From positions 1 to 44,515 of IMG/VR virus record IMGVR_UViG_3300043435_000575: 44,515 nt of DNA. One strand, 5' to 3'. The notes under the pieces are model-generated. The model saw only the letters and a list, made by a program, of their open reading frames with translations. It did not search any database and had not been told where the DNA came from. Below, piece after piece: positions 17,998 through 25,937 of this stretch. Position numbers and translations under genes: made by a program. Positions within the stretch are counted from its first letter, which is position 1, and every line of letters starts with the position of its first letter. The stretch comes from a virus.

Positions 17998-18561
17998 ATG
18001 ATTAAATTTATCGAAAGAAACAAAGAGATCATTAGCACACTCAGTATCGTAGCACTAGTAACAGTTATGTCTAATTCTGCTAATGCTATTTCAGATTTTG
18101 ATACTAAGAATAACCTTAGCCTGAAACAGGCTCAGACATCGGAAACCACCTCGAAAGAGGTTTTTTTGGTTTCTAAAGCAAAAAAGTTAGAGAGTTTTGA
18201 AAATAAGGTTTCTCTAACAGATTTAGAACTAAAGGAACTGCTTTCCCTAGTTGGCTTCAAGGGTAAAGACCTTGTTGTGGCTTGGGCAGTAGCAAAGAAA
18301 GAATCTAATGGACGACCATTGGCCTTTAATGGCAATCACAAGACTGGGGATTCGTCTTATGGTATGTTCCAAATTAATATGATTGATACACTTGGTCCTG
18401 ATCGTAGGGACAAGTTTGATCTTGACTCTAACGCTGAATTATTTAATCCCGTCAAGAATGCTGAAATTGCATACTACATGACAAAGGGTGGGGACGACTG
18501 GTCTTCTTGGAAAGGCATCACTCCAAAGACTAAGGAATGGATGGCTAAGTTTCCTCGCTAA
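17998..18561 (+). CDS. Lysozyme-like/transglycosylase endolysin with signal-type N-terminus
   Basis: The start at 17998 is chosen because AAGGAGG sits 6 bases upstream. The N-terminus is basic, then hydrophobic (STLSIVALVTVMSN), then ANA-I, which resembles a signal peptide or signal-anchor. The C-terminal domain has AVAKKESNGRP (likely catalytic Glu), SSYGMFQINMI, FNPVKNAEIAYYM and WSSWKGI, the goose-type/SLT lysozyme-like pattern for cutting peptidoglycan. It is the only plus-strand gene among minus-strand late genes, and its stop overlaps that of the convergent glycosyltransferase. Export by the host Sec system would put it outside the membrane before the holin acts. Confidence 0.82.
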   Translation: MIKFIERNKEIISTLSIVALVTVMSNSANAISDFDTKNNLSLKQAQTSETTSKEVFLVSKAKKLESFENKVSLTDLELKELLSLVGFKGKDLVVAWAVAKKESNGRPLAFNGNHKTGDSSYGMFQINMIDTLGPDRRDKFDLDSNAELFNPVKNAEIAYYMTKGGDDWSSWKGITPKTKEWMAKFPR

Positions 18562-19511
18562 TTCCTTCTTGGTGGCATGCCAAGTGCCCTAGGCTCAACT
18601 ACAACATGTGAACTGTAGTTTGGAATAAAGTCTGTGTATTTTGTGTCTATACCAGACTCTTTAAGAAAATTGTAAACTTTTTCTTTTGGAATTTCTAATT
18701 GACCAGACATTAGCATAGACAGTCTATTAGTTGATTCTTCAACATGGCTCCAGTAGTGTTCTTTTCTGCCGTCTGCCCAAGGCCTAAGCGTTTCTCTTGT
18801 TACAGATCCATTTGCCTGTCCATGCGACTGATTGTGAAAAACATCCCTTGTGCCAATAGAGTAAATTTTCCAATCTTTTGCATAAGTTCTTAAAGATAAA
18901 GCAAACTCTTCAGTATTGAATGATTCTTTACCGCTAATACCAACTTCATCAATCCATTGCTTGGGTGCAAAAAGGTAACAACATGTAGCCCAATACGAAC
19001 GAACTATTTCCTCTATTTCTAAAACCCTGTATCCTGGAAACTGAAATCCTGGAACTAAATTATTAAATAAAAATCCATACAGTGATACTTTACAGTCTGT
19101 AACAAAATTAATTGACCCGTCTGACATTATTTTATACTCTGCTGGGGCATATGCAATAATAAATTTTTCATTATTAATATTTAATTTTTCATATCTTTCA
19201 ACAGCAAACCTATCCCATTCTGGTGCTGCATAGGTGTGTGAATCAAACTGTATAAAATAGTTATAATCTACATTAACTTGAGTTGCCAAGTTTCTAGCCC
19301 AACAGACACCACCCCTATACTCTGAAAGATCAAAGTGCCTATATAATAACTGTTCTTTTGGTATAAAAGATAAATCATATTTAGTATTATCTTCTGAAAC
19401 TATAGAAAAATACAGATCCTCTTTATTTTTTGCCTGATGCCACAAAGAAAACATTGTAGAATAAAACTCTGGGTCACAATAATTGACAACACTAACTAAT
19501 ATTTTTTTCAT
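18558..19511 (-). CDS. GT60-like glycosyltransferase (hydroxyproline GlcNAc-transferase-like; 317 aa)
   Basis: Starts ILVSVVNYCDPEFYSTMFSL, a GT-A nucleotide-sugar fold. RGGVCWARNLA (about 67-77) is followed by YFIQFDSHTYAAPEWD with the acidic metal motif DSH (90-92). A later NTEEFALSLRTYAKDW and VFHNQSH fit the same pattern. It matches my memory of PF11397/GT60, whose known member adds GlcNAc to hydroxyproline on Dictyostelium Skp1 after a P4H acts. It is followed downstream by the lysozyme gene and overlaps an oxygenase-like gene upstream by 4 bases (ATGA). Donor and acceptor are inferred. Confidence 0.75.
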   Translation of the reverse strand: MKKILVSVVNYCDPEFYSTMFSLWHQAKNKEDLYFSIVSEDNTKYDLSFIPKEQLLYRHFDLSEYRGGVCWARNLATQVNVDYNYFIQFDSHTYAAPEWDRFAVERYEKLNINNEKFIIAYAPAEYKIMSDGSINFVTDCKVSLYGFLFNNLVPGFQFPGYRVLEIEEIVRSYWATCCYLFAPKQWIDEVGISGKESFNTEEFALSLRTYAKDWKIYSIGTRDVFHNQSHGQANGSVTRETLRPWADGRKEHYWSHVEESTNRLSMLMSGQLEIPKEKVYNFLKESGIDTKYTDFIPNYSSHVVVEPRALGMPPRRN

Positions 19512-20068
19512 CCCTTATTTCTTATTCCAGTATATAAATGTTGTGGGCCTTTTGTAAAAAACCAATGATCTGGCTCTACATAAAAGAAAAAAGCATTTGC
19601 AACTAGGTTATTCTTTGGGTCAGGGAATTCCTCTCTCCAGTGTTGTTGATCATTCCCGTATGAAATAACCATATCATTTTCTTCTGGTTGAAACTTTATT
19701 CCTTCAACATAAAAATCCCAAGGTGTTTTATGAAAAATTGTATAATTCATATGGTATGTACAAGCATTATCATCAACATGTTTCCAAAGTCTAGCCTTTT
19801 CTCCTTCATAGATACTTAATAAACACCAGGAAGGAAGTAATGTTTCTGATTCAAATTCTTCTTTTGCCAGTGGTAGAAGCATCTGATGAAATTTTCTAAG
19901 TGGTATTATATTTTCTCTATGTGTTCCGTCCCAAATTGCCCATTGATGTCTACCAAAACCTTCGTCAAATGTACTTTTATCTGTTGACCAAAGATGCATT
20001 GCTAGATCTTGTAATTCCTTATGTTCTTTTTCTGGAAGAACGGTTTTTAATAAATATGGCGCTTTCAT
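19508..20068 (-). CDS. Probable 2OG-Fe(II) oxygenase, divergent (186 aa)
   Basis: Carries H97-V-D99 (WKHVDDN) and H143 (DQQHWRE), spaced as in 2OG-Fe(II) enzymes. The strands between them (YHMNYTIFHKTPWDFYVEG, FQPEENDMVISYG) are compatible with the barrel, but the usual YLNDDYxGG is absent and the 2-oxoglutarate Arg is not obvious. It is the middle gene of a three-gene set (zinc protein, oxygenase, this gene, glycosyltransferase follow one another with overlaps), which ties it to glycan addition. Confidence 0.62.
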   Translation of the reverse strand: MKAPYLLKTVLPEKEHKELQDLAMHLWSTDKSTFDEGFGRHQWAIWDGTHRENIIPLRKFHQMLLPLAKEEFESETLLPSWCLLSIYEGEKARLWKHVDDNACTYHMNYTIFHKTPWDFYVEGIKFQPEENDMVISYGNDQQHWREEFPDPKNNLVANAFFFYVEPDHWFFTKGPQHLYTGIRNKG

Positions 20069-20586
20069 CGTAGAAAACTAACTACTGCATATTTATCGCC
20101 TTCAATAATTGGGGATACTGAGTGATTATAAACATATATAGATGGAAATATAATTATTTGATTAGTTTTTGGTTTAAGTTTAATATTAAATCTTGGAAAG
20201 TTTATTTCTCCACCAATATAATCATCATTTAAATAATATACAACTGAAACTCTTCTATGATATTCGGTTCCGTCATCTACATGATTAATAAAACCTTGTC
20301 CTGGACTATATTTCATTATTCCGTATACGTCATGCCATTCAGGAAATATCTTATAATACTCTTTATAGTCTTTCTCTATTGGATCAAAATGATCAAAGAA
20401 CAACCTGTTTAATTTTAAAGAAGTTATTTTTTCTAAATCTTCAACTTCTGCATAAGACCATTTAGGTGTAATCCATTTAGAATCCATCATCAATTTTTGA
20501 ATTTCTTTATATAAAAAAACATTATCTGGAATTACATTATCATATACAACAATTCCTGGAGCAATTTCTTCTTTTATCATTACCAT
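20065..20586 (-). CDS. 2OG-Fe(II) oxygenase, prolyl-4-hydroxylase-like (173 aa)
   Basis: The start at 20586 (or 20580, MIKEEI) is preferred over a longer frame because it overlaps the stop of the zinc protein upstream. Iron ligands are H102-x-D104 (NHVDDG) and H155 (YNHSVS), with K165 in the 2-oxoglutarate position. YLNDDYIGGEINFP and KPKTNQIIIFPS mark the core. At 173 residues it is almost just the catalytic core, like short algal and phage P4Hs. The glycosyltransferase lies two genes downstream. Confidence 0.82.
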   Translation of the reverse strand: MVMIKEEIAPGIVVYDNVIPDNVFLYKEIQKLMMDSKWITPKWSYAEVEDLEKITSLKLNRLFFDHFDPIEKDYKEYYKIFPEWHDVYGIMKYSPGQGFINHVDDGTEYHRRVSVVYYLNDDYIGGEINFPRFNIKLKPKTNQIIIFPSIYVYNHSVSPIIEGDKYAVVSFLR

Positions 20587-20777
20587 TTTCCTAACGGACA
20601 CGATGCTGCTTCTAACATTACTTTTGCTTTCATAAAACATCCACATTTTTTACATTGTTTTGTTAATTTTATTAGTTCTGGACATTGTTTGCATATATTA
20701 AATCTTTGATTAGAGAGATCTGATTCCTTTACATAATTTTTTAAATTAAGCATGTGTAAAGGATTTACTTCGTTCAT
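20580..20777 (-). CDS. Small Cys-rich zinc-ribbon-like protein (65 aa)
   Basis: Contains CKQCPELIKLTKQCKKCGCF and a later Cys in AASCPLGKW, so two CxxC pairs and an extra Cys could bind zinc. Similar small proteins occur next to 2OG oxygenases in other phages as far as I recall, but no function is known to me. Its ATG is 1 base after the stop of the second Hint adhesin gene. Confidence 0.68.
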   Translation of the reverse strand: MNEVNPLHMLNLKNYVKESDLSNQRFNICKQCPELIKLTKQCKKCGCFMKAKVMLEAASCPLGKW

Positions 20778-20778
20778 T

Positions 20779-22500
20779 TTATTCTGAATCTCTTTGTGTT
20801 AGGCCTTGGAAGACACCCTTCTTATTATGAGAGATTAGATCTCCTGCAATAAAGAGTGAATAAGGATTTACAGTGATGTCATAAACATCTGTTGTTTCAT
20901 CAACATAACCCAATACTTCAACAAGTACATCTGTTGCTTGATTATTTATGTCATAAACTAAATAGTCGCCAAGTTTAATTACACCAGCCTGAATAAATGC
21001 GTATACTCCATCTCTCTTAACTAGCATTAAGTGCTCTAGAGAGAATCTTCTTTGCTTACTACCATTAAACATTACAGTAGTTGCAACATCTCTTGCCTTA
21101 ATTGCACTAATAGTTGTTTCAACAACTGATGATCCAGTTAGAGTATCAGATACCCATGTCTCAGCAAAATCAACAGATGAGTTATCTGGTAATTCATTGA
21201 AACTGTAGGATACTAGACTTTGTCCTATAAACAAATCTCTTGCTTTAACATATCCACTAGTTGTTCTTACAAGAACATCACCCTGTACACATCCATCAAT
21301 TGGTGCAACTGGTGTTGGTTCAGTTGGAGTTGGGGTAAATACTGGTGGGAAGAATGGACAGAATACTGGTGGGAAGAATGGACAGAATACTGGTGGGAAG
21401 AACGGACAGAATGATGGTGGGAAGAACGGTGGGAAGAACGGTGGGAAGAACGGTGGGAAGAATGGTCCTGTTGCTGGAGGCGTACAGTCTTGTGTGTCCG
21501 AATCTGTTCCTGTTGTAACAATTGGGGCTGGGTTTGGAGAACATCCACTTGCAGTTTCTGTTATAGTATACGATCTAGTTCTTGTTTGTGCATATTCATC
21601 TGGGCCACCAACTCTTACACAAGCACCCCAAGGACCCCACTCACCGTAAGTTGTTGTTGTTGTCCAGGTTGGTACACATGTTGGTGCAACTGGTGCAACT
21701 GGTGCAACTGGTGCAACTGGTGCAGTTGGTGTAGGTGTTGTACAAGTTACTGATGGATATCCTGAAGAACTTGCTGCAGTAATATTGGTTGCAGTTGGAT
21801 ATGTTGCTAATAAATTATCTAATGCCTGTCCTGATGTTGCTCCTGTGTCAGTAACCGTAGTTCCACCAACACAACCAGAGATATACCAAGTTGTTGCAAC
21901 AGGTGTTGGAGTAGGTGTTGTACAAGTTACTGATGGATATCCTGAAGAACTTGCTGCAGTAATATTGGTTGCAGTTGGGTGAACTTCTAGAAGATTATCA
22001 AGGGCTCTTCCTGATGTTGGACCTTCTCCATAAACAGGACTTCCATTAACGCAACCAGAGATGTACCAAGTAACAGGTGTTGGTGTTGGTGTTGGTACAC
22101 ATGCTGCAGGAATTCCCAATAAAGTAACAATTTCAGCACTTGACAAGTTTGATATTGTAGTTGTTCCTGTAATGTTTGTAATTCCTGATCCTGTAGGAGG
22201 TGTTCCATAAGCGCCTGAATAAGCAGTCGTTGATCCGTTACATGTTACATAAATATCATAAATTGTAACCTCTGGTGTTGGTGTTACAGGAGTAGGTGCT
22301 ACAGGAGTAGGTTCTACAGGAGTAGGTGCTACAGGAGTAGGTGCTACAGGAGTAGGTGCTACAGGAGTAGGTGCTACAGGAGTAGGTGCTACAGGAGTAG
22401 GTTCTACAGGAGTAGGTGCTACAGGAGTAGGTGCTACAGGAGTAGGAGTTGCTGCTAAAAATATTCCTATACCACTTGGGCCACGAAATAATGGACTCAT
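20779..22500 (-). CDS. Second Hint adhesin: PTPV repeats, Cys modules, TSP1-like, FFPP, Hint (573 aa)
   Basis: Order: a PTPVA pentapeptide tract (about 17-76), three related Cys modules (TxxIYVTCNGS, WYISGCVNG, WYISGCVGG), a short APV repeat, a thrombospondin type 1-like segment (EWGPWGACV...QTRTRSY...C...C, about 285-340), an FFPP/PPVFCPFF tract (346-388), then a Hint domain from Cys404 to His558-Asn559 and a 14-residue tail starting KKG. The Hint part is near-identical to that of the 454-residue adhesin. The tandem Pro-rich tracts resemble hydroxyproline-rich glycoproteins, good candidate substrates for the nearby P4H-like enzymes and GT60-like enzyme. Confidence 0.82.
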   Translation of the reverse strand: MSPLFRGPSGIGIFLAATPTPVAPTPVAPTPVEPTPVAPTPVAPTPVAPTPVAPTPVAPTPVEPTPVAPTPVTPTPEVTIYDIYVTCNGSTTAYSGAYGTPPTGSGITNITGTTTISNLSSAEIVTLLGIPAACVPTPTPTPVTWYISGCVNGSPVYGEGPTSGRALDNLLEVHPTATNITAASSSGYPSVTCTTPTPTPVATTWYISGCVGGTTVTDTGATSGQALDNLLATYPTATNITAASSSGYPSVTCTTPTPTAPVAPVAPVAPVAPTCVPTWTTTTTYGEWGPWGACVRVGGPDEYAQTRTRSYTITETASGCSPNPAPIVTTGTDSDTQDCTPPATGPFFPPFFPPFFPPFFPPSFCPFFPPVFCPFFPPVFCPFFPPVFTPTPTEPTPVAPIDGCVQGDVLVRTTSGYVKARDLFIGQSLVSYSFNELPDNSSVDFAETWVSDTLTGSSVVETTISAIKARDVATTVMFNGSKQRRFSLEHLMLVKRDGVYAFIQAGVIKLGDYLVYDINNQATDVLVEVLGYVDETTDVYDITVNPYSLFIAGDLISHNKKGVFQGLTQRDSE

Positions 22501-22518
22501 GATTCTACCTGTTTACTA

Positions 22519-23277
22519 CTAAGCAAACTTGTTCTGTGATGCAAGAGCAGTAAATGTTTCTGCACCTGTTTTCCTAATTGTATAAACATAAACATCTGTT
22601 GAGTTAATGTTTCCTGAAGAAGGGGCTATTCCACCTAACCATTTAGGAGTTACTGATGCACCATCAACAGTAAGTGCTGTTGGGTAATATGCAGTTCCAC
22701 TTTGAGGAGATTCAAATACAACAGAGATTTGCTGACCTGTTGCCATTAATGAATTAAGAGTAGTTGTTGCATTGCCACGAATATTTATTGTCCAATTTGC
22801 GACGGCATTGGAAGTACGAATATCAATAGAAGAAGTAGCAACATCAATATCAATTGCTCCAGTTGCTGCTGTTGCAGAAATAGTTGTTAATTCTTTTGGT
22901 GATACAAGTGAAGATTTATCAACTCCGTCTACATAAGACTTTGTTGCTAAAAGAGAAGTATCTGCTATGCCATGGACATTTGTTGTAGATGAATTATGTG
23001 TTGTAATTGCAGCATTTCTGGCTAATACTTCTGCTGCATCTGCTGCAGTTCTATTTACTACTTCAAGAGCATCTGCATCTACAAGATTCTGTAAATGTTT
23101 TGCAATAGATGGGGTTAAAAGGTTTGCGGTATTTGTATTTGAACCGTCATAGGCATAAGATCCATAGTGGTAAAGTCTTAGCGCTGCTTGAATATCGGCT
23201 GCATCTGAAAGTCCAGGTATTTTGGCATTGAATAGCCCAGTACCACCAACGGTATTGTCAATATTCTCTGCTGCCAC
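22519..23277 (-). CDS. Tail-fibre/structural protein (252 aa)
   Basis: GTG start with an AAAGGGTG site upstream. The protein opens MAAENIDNTVGGTGLF and has an Ala-rich helical middle, a THNSSTTNVHGIADTSLL shaft-type motif, LATKSYVDGV, and a beta-rich C-terminus (NWTINIRGNATTTLN, ISVVFESPQ). The NVHGITDT motif is shared with the 905-residue fibre. Probably a short fibre. Confidence 0.72.
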   Translation of the reverse strand: MAAENIDNTVGGTGLFNAKIPGLSDAADIQAALRLYHYGSYAYDGSNTNTANLLTPSIAKHLQNLVDADALEVVNRTAADAAEVLARNAAITTHNSSTTNVHGIADTSLLATKSYVDGVDKSSLVSPKELTTISATAATGAIDIDVATSSIDIRTSNAVANWTINIRGNATTTLNSLMATGQQISVVFESPQSGTAYYPTALTVDGASVTPKWLGGIAPSSGNINSTDVYVYTIRKTGAETFTALASQNKFA

Positions 23278-23296
23278 TATAAATCACCCTTTTTCA

Positions 23297-23893
23297 TTAT
23301 ACCACCGTAATAAATAGGTGGACACGCTTAGTACCAGTTATCGGTCCCCAAGTTGTTCCATCATATTCTACACCCTCTATTTCAAGTGGTAGTGCTCTAA
23401 TGCTTCCGCTATCTACTACATCTTTTACTACAAGATTTGTTGCTAATGGTCCAGCAGTATCTGGAGATGAAATAGAATACTGAATACTAAAACTTGCAGA
23501 TGTAAGGTTTACGTCGCTTGCAATTTCTGTTACGTTAATTGGTGGAATAGTTAGTTTTCCATTTGCAGCAGTTACATCTTTTACAGCAGAATAAAAATTT
23601 GTTTTTAAACTAAGCATTTCAGTCCACTGTGTTCCAGTTGTTGTCGCTATTCTTTGAAATACTGTTTTATATGTATCTGAGTATGGATTATAGTCAATTG
23701 CAATATCTAGCGCTTCAATTCCTGTTGGAAGGTTAAGGATATCTGCATGAACATTTGCATCTTGTGGATTTCCGTTTGATCCCACAATAATACTTCCACG
23801 ATCACCCTGTGGCCCTATGTCTAGGTCAAGACTTATTTCTACTGGACCACCAAAAACTGTTAAATCGTCATTTGATACTAATATATCTGCCAT
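23297..23893 (-). CDS. Structural protein with a short collagen-like motif (198 aa)
   Basis: Starts MADILVSNDDLTVFGG. A GPQGDRG motif sits near residue 28, then a beta-rich body (ALDIAIDYNPYSDTYKTVFQ, LTIPPINVTEIA). The stop codon lies inside GTGGTATAAT, so the last two residues (VV) are dictated by the promoter of the next gene. Likely a fibre or baseplate component. Confidence 0.68.
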   Translation of the reverse strand: MADILVSNDDLTVFGGPVEISLDLDIGPQGDRGSIIVGSNGNPQDANVHADILNLPTGIEALDIAIDYNPYSDTYKTVFQRIATTTGTQWTEMLSLKTNFYSAVKDVTAANGKLTIPPINVTEIASDVNLTSASFSIQYSISSPDTAGPLATNLVVKDVVDSGSIRALPLEIEGVEYDGTTWGPITGTKRVHLFITVV

Positions 23894-23895
23894 TG

Positions 23896-24351
23896 TTAAT
23901 CTCCAGGGACTGGATCTCGTGTGACTTGATCAGTAACTGTGATTGTTCCAGTCATAAGTGTAATTACTTTTTCATAAAATGGGCTATCTGGTCCTCCAGC
24001 AGGATATCTTACTTCAACATCATAAACATATTCTGTGCCAGCAACAAGTTGATTTCCTTCTGTTGGTCTAATTGCACATTGGACAAAAGTATTAGTCTCA
24101 ACATCAACTCTAGCAAAACATTTAATTGTTGCTGATTCTGCACTTCCTCTTGCTGTGGCAATTGAAAACCTTGCTTGCTCATATGGAGCGACTCCAGTAA
24201 CACCATCAATAGTGTTTGTGTTATATAGAATATTGCTGTCATAAAATGGACTTAGGTCAAAAACCGTTCCATCGTTCTTTTTCGGGTAGATACGAAACTC
24301 AAAGGTGTCACCCTTATAGTAATTAAAGTCGTAGGTTGCTGGAAATGCCAT
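23896..24351 (-). CDS. BppU-N-like baseplate/fibre adaptor, paralogue 2 (151 aa)
   Basis: YYKGDTFEFRIYPKKNDGTVFDL opens an Ig-like domain, with EQARFSIATARG in the middle. It closes with LVAGTEYVYDVEVRYP and a late GTITVTDQVTRD, the same order as in the 16936 and 26309 products. The ATG is 6 bp after an extended -10 (24358-24363) nested in the previous gene's stop. Probably an adaptor joining fibres to the baseplate. Confidence 0.66.
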   Translation of the reverse strand: MAFPATYDFNYYKGDTFEFRIYPKKNDGTVFDLSPFYDSNILYNTNTIDGVTGVAPYEQARFSIATARGSAESATIKCFARVDVETNTFVQCAIRPTEGNQLVAGTEYVYDVEVRYPAGGPDSPFYEKVITLMTGTITVTDQVTRDPVPGD

Positions 24352-24358
24352 GGTTTTA

Positions 24359-25090
24359 TTATACCACGCTGACGTAGACAGAATTGAATATTACAGATGA
24401 ATCAAAGTCTGTTCTAATTTGTGGAACAGCGCCATTGCCCCACATTGCTTGGTTTTCAATAAATATTTGTTGAGTGACTGAAAGATTATAAGTATTCTGA
24501 TATTTAAATGATCCTACTAATTGTACAAACTCCTGATCATTGCTTGCAAAATAGGTTCTTAGCCAAACCTCTGTATTTGAGGTATATGTGGTTAGTTCAA
24601 AGTTATATGTTACGGATACTTGGGAGCCTTCTTTTATACCGTGAAAGTTTAAGGCTCTCTGGTGGCTATTCCAAAGACTGGTACAGCCTGCTGGAAGGTA
24701 TTTTTCATTTTGACTCTTATCTTTTGTGTCTAATAAAAGAGTTACCCAACCATCGTCTCCTTGAGAGATACCAAGTTTGATTGGTTTTTCAATAGTGTTT
24801 GTATATGAGGCCCAACCTGCTTGTTGTCCAGATGATGACAATGAACTTTGGCCATTGACTCCTGCTGGACCACGATCTCCTTTAGGGCCAGGATTTCCCT
24901 GTGCTCCTTGCAATCCTTGTTCGCCATTTCTGCCATCTCTACCTGCAGGTCCTTGTGGTCCGACTGGGCCAGGGACTGGAAGAAATGAAATAGCATTATC
25001 TACAGTAGGATATGTTTGACTTTGTTCTACTTGTGCAGCATAAGAAGATTTTTTTGCACCTGGGAAATCCATAGATTTAGAAACAGCCAT
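24359..25090 (-). CDS. Collagen-like tail-fibre protein (243 aa)
   Basis: About 13 Gly-X-Y triplets (roughly residues 40-80, GPVGPQGPAGRDGRNGEQ...) lie between a short N-terminal segment and a beta-rich C-terminus (GWVTLLLDTKD, VTYNFELTTYTSNTEVW). Collagen triplets in phage proteins form trimeric coils. Prolines before Gly (as in GNPG) are the classic P4H target. The ATG is 6 bp after GATAAT (25097-25102). Confidence 0.8.
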   Translation of the reverse strand: MAVSKSMDFPGAKKSSYAAQVEQSQTYPTVDNAISFLPVPGPVGPQGPAGRDGRNGEQGLQGAQGNPGPKGDRGPAGVNGQSSLSSSGQQAGWASYTNTIEKPIKLGISQGDDGWVTLLLDTKDKSQNEKYLPAGCTSLWNSHQRALNFHGIKEGSQVSVTYNFELTTYTSNTEVWLRTYFASNDQEFVQLVGSFKYQNTYNLSVTQQIFIENQAMWGNGAVPQIRTDFDSSVIFNSVYVSVV

Positions 25091-25110
25091 GGAGTTATTA
25101 TCTCACTATA

Positions 25111-25935
25111 TTAAGTCAGTGACTCTATAGATGTAATGATTCCGTTGGTAACTGTAACCATCTTGCTATCTGAGGTTTGGAATGTTCCTGTTGCTCCCGT
25201 TGGTAAATCACCAATAGTTGCAATTTGATTATCAGCAACAGTTGGATCATCTAAGAATTCTCCACCATCTCCAGATATAACAACAGTGTCAGGAGCAAGT
25301 AAAAATAAAGGATCTGCATCTTTACCATAAAGTCCATTAACTTTTATTAAACTGTCTGGTGCTGGGCCAGTTAATAATCCATCAGATCCAAATACCCATT
25401 GGTTTTCAGATACTTCTTCTCCAGGCGGTCTTGTGCTTACCAATACTAATCTTTCTTCATCAGAAACAAGAACTTTATTTCTTTCTCCACCAATAACAAA
25501 AGTGCTGTTTTTAGAGAAAATGTCCCACTCGGCAGTGTTACCAACTGGATCTGCTAAACCACCATTTGCTTTTGCAATGTATAGATTGTTATCGCTTCCT
25601 CTTACAACTGCAAGATCTGTAATGTATCCATTACCTGAAATATAGTTTCCTAAGTATACAAGTCCGCTAGAACCATTTGTTCCATCTGCACCTTTTGCTG
25701 CAAGCAAGTTCCAGATAAATCCTTGTGCAGGTGTGTCTCCAACGTTTCCACCATTTGCATTAGCACGGTACCAAAGTTGTCCATCGTATGTTGCTAAATC
25801 TCCAACAGCATATGCTGCGCCACCACTGTATTCTCCAGTGTAATTCCAAATAGCATCTGCCCCATCTTCTCCTGGTGTACCAGGTGCTCCTGGAGTCCCG
25901 TCTCCGCTACCACCTGTTGTAGTAAAACGTGCCAT
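25111..25935 (-). CDS. Fibre protein with collagen-like head and CBM-like modules (274 aa)
   Basis: The N-terminal TPGAPGTPGEDGADA is a mini collagen-like stretch. Then AYAVGDLATYDGQLWYRANANGGNVGDTP resembles chitin/carbohydrate-binding module 5/12 repeats (YxxGDxVxYxGxLWxA...P), with a second, weaker copy around LAVVRGSDNNLYIAKANGG. The C-terminus (QIATIGDLPTGATGTFQTSD...) is a fibre-tip motif. It may bind host surface glycans. Confidence 0.76.
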   Translation of the reverse strand: MARFTTTGGSGDGTPGAPGTPGEDGADAIWNYTGEYSGGAAYAVGDLATYDGQLWYRANANGGNVGDTPAQGFIWNLLAAKGADGTNGSSGLVYLGNYISGNGYITDLAVVRGSDNNLYIAKANGGLADPVGNTAEWDIFSKNSTFVIGGERNKVLVSDEERLVLVSTRPPGEEVSENQWVFGSDGLLTGPAPDSLIKVNGLYGKDADPLFLLAPDTVVISGDGGEFLDDPTVADNQIATIGDLPTGATGTFQTSDSKMVTVTNGIITSIESLT

Positions 25936-25937
25936 GA

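Noticed and set aside
20587-20646. A longer N-terminus for the oxygenase at 20065
   Set aside because: It would overlap the Cys-rich gene by 67 bases. The ATG at 20586 or 20580 overlaps that gene's stop, as is usual here.
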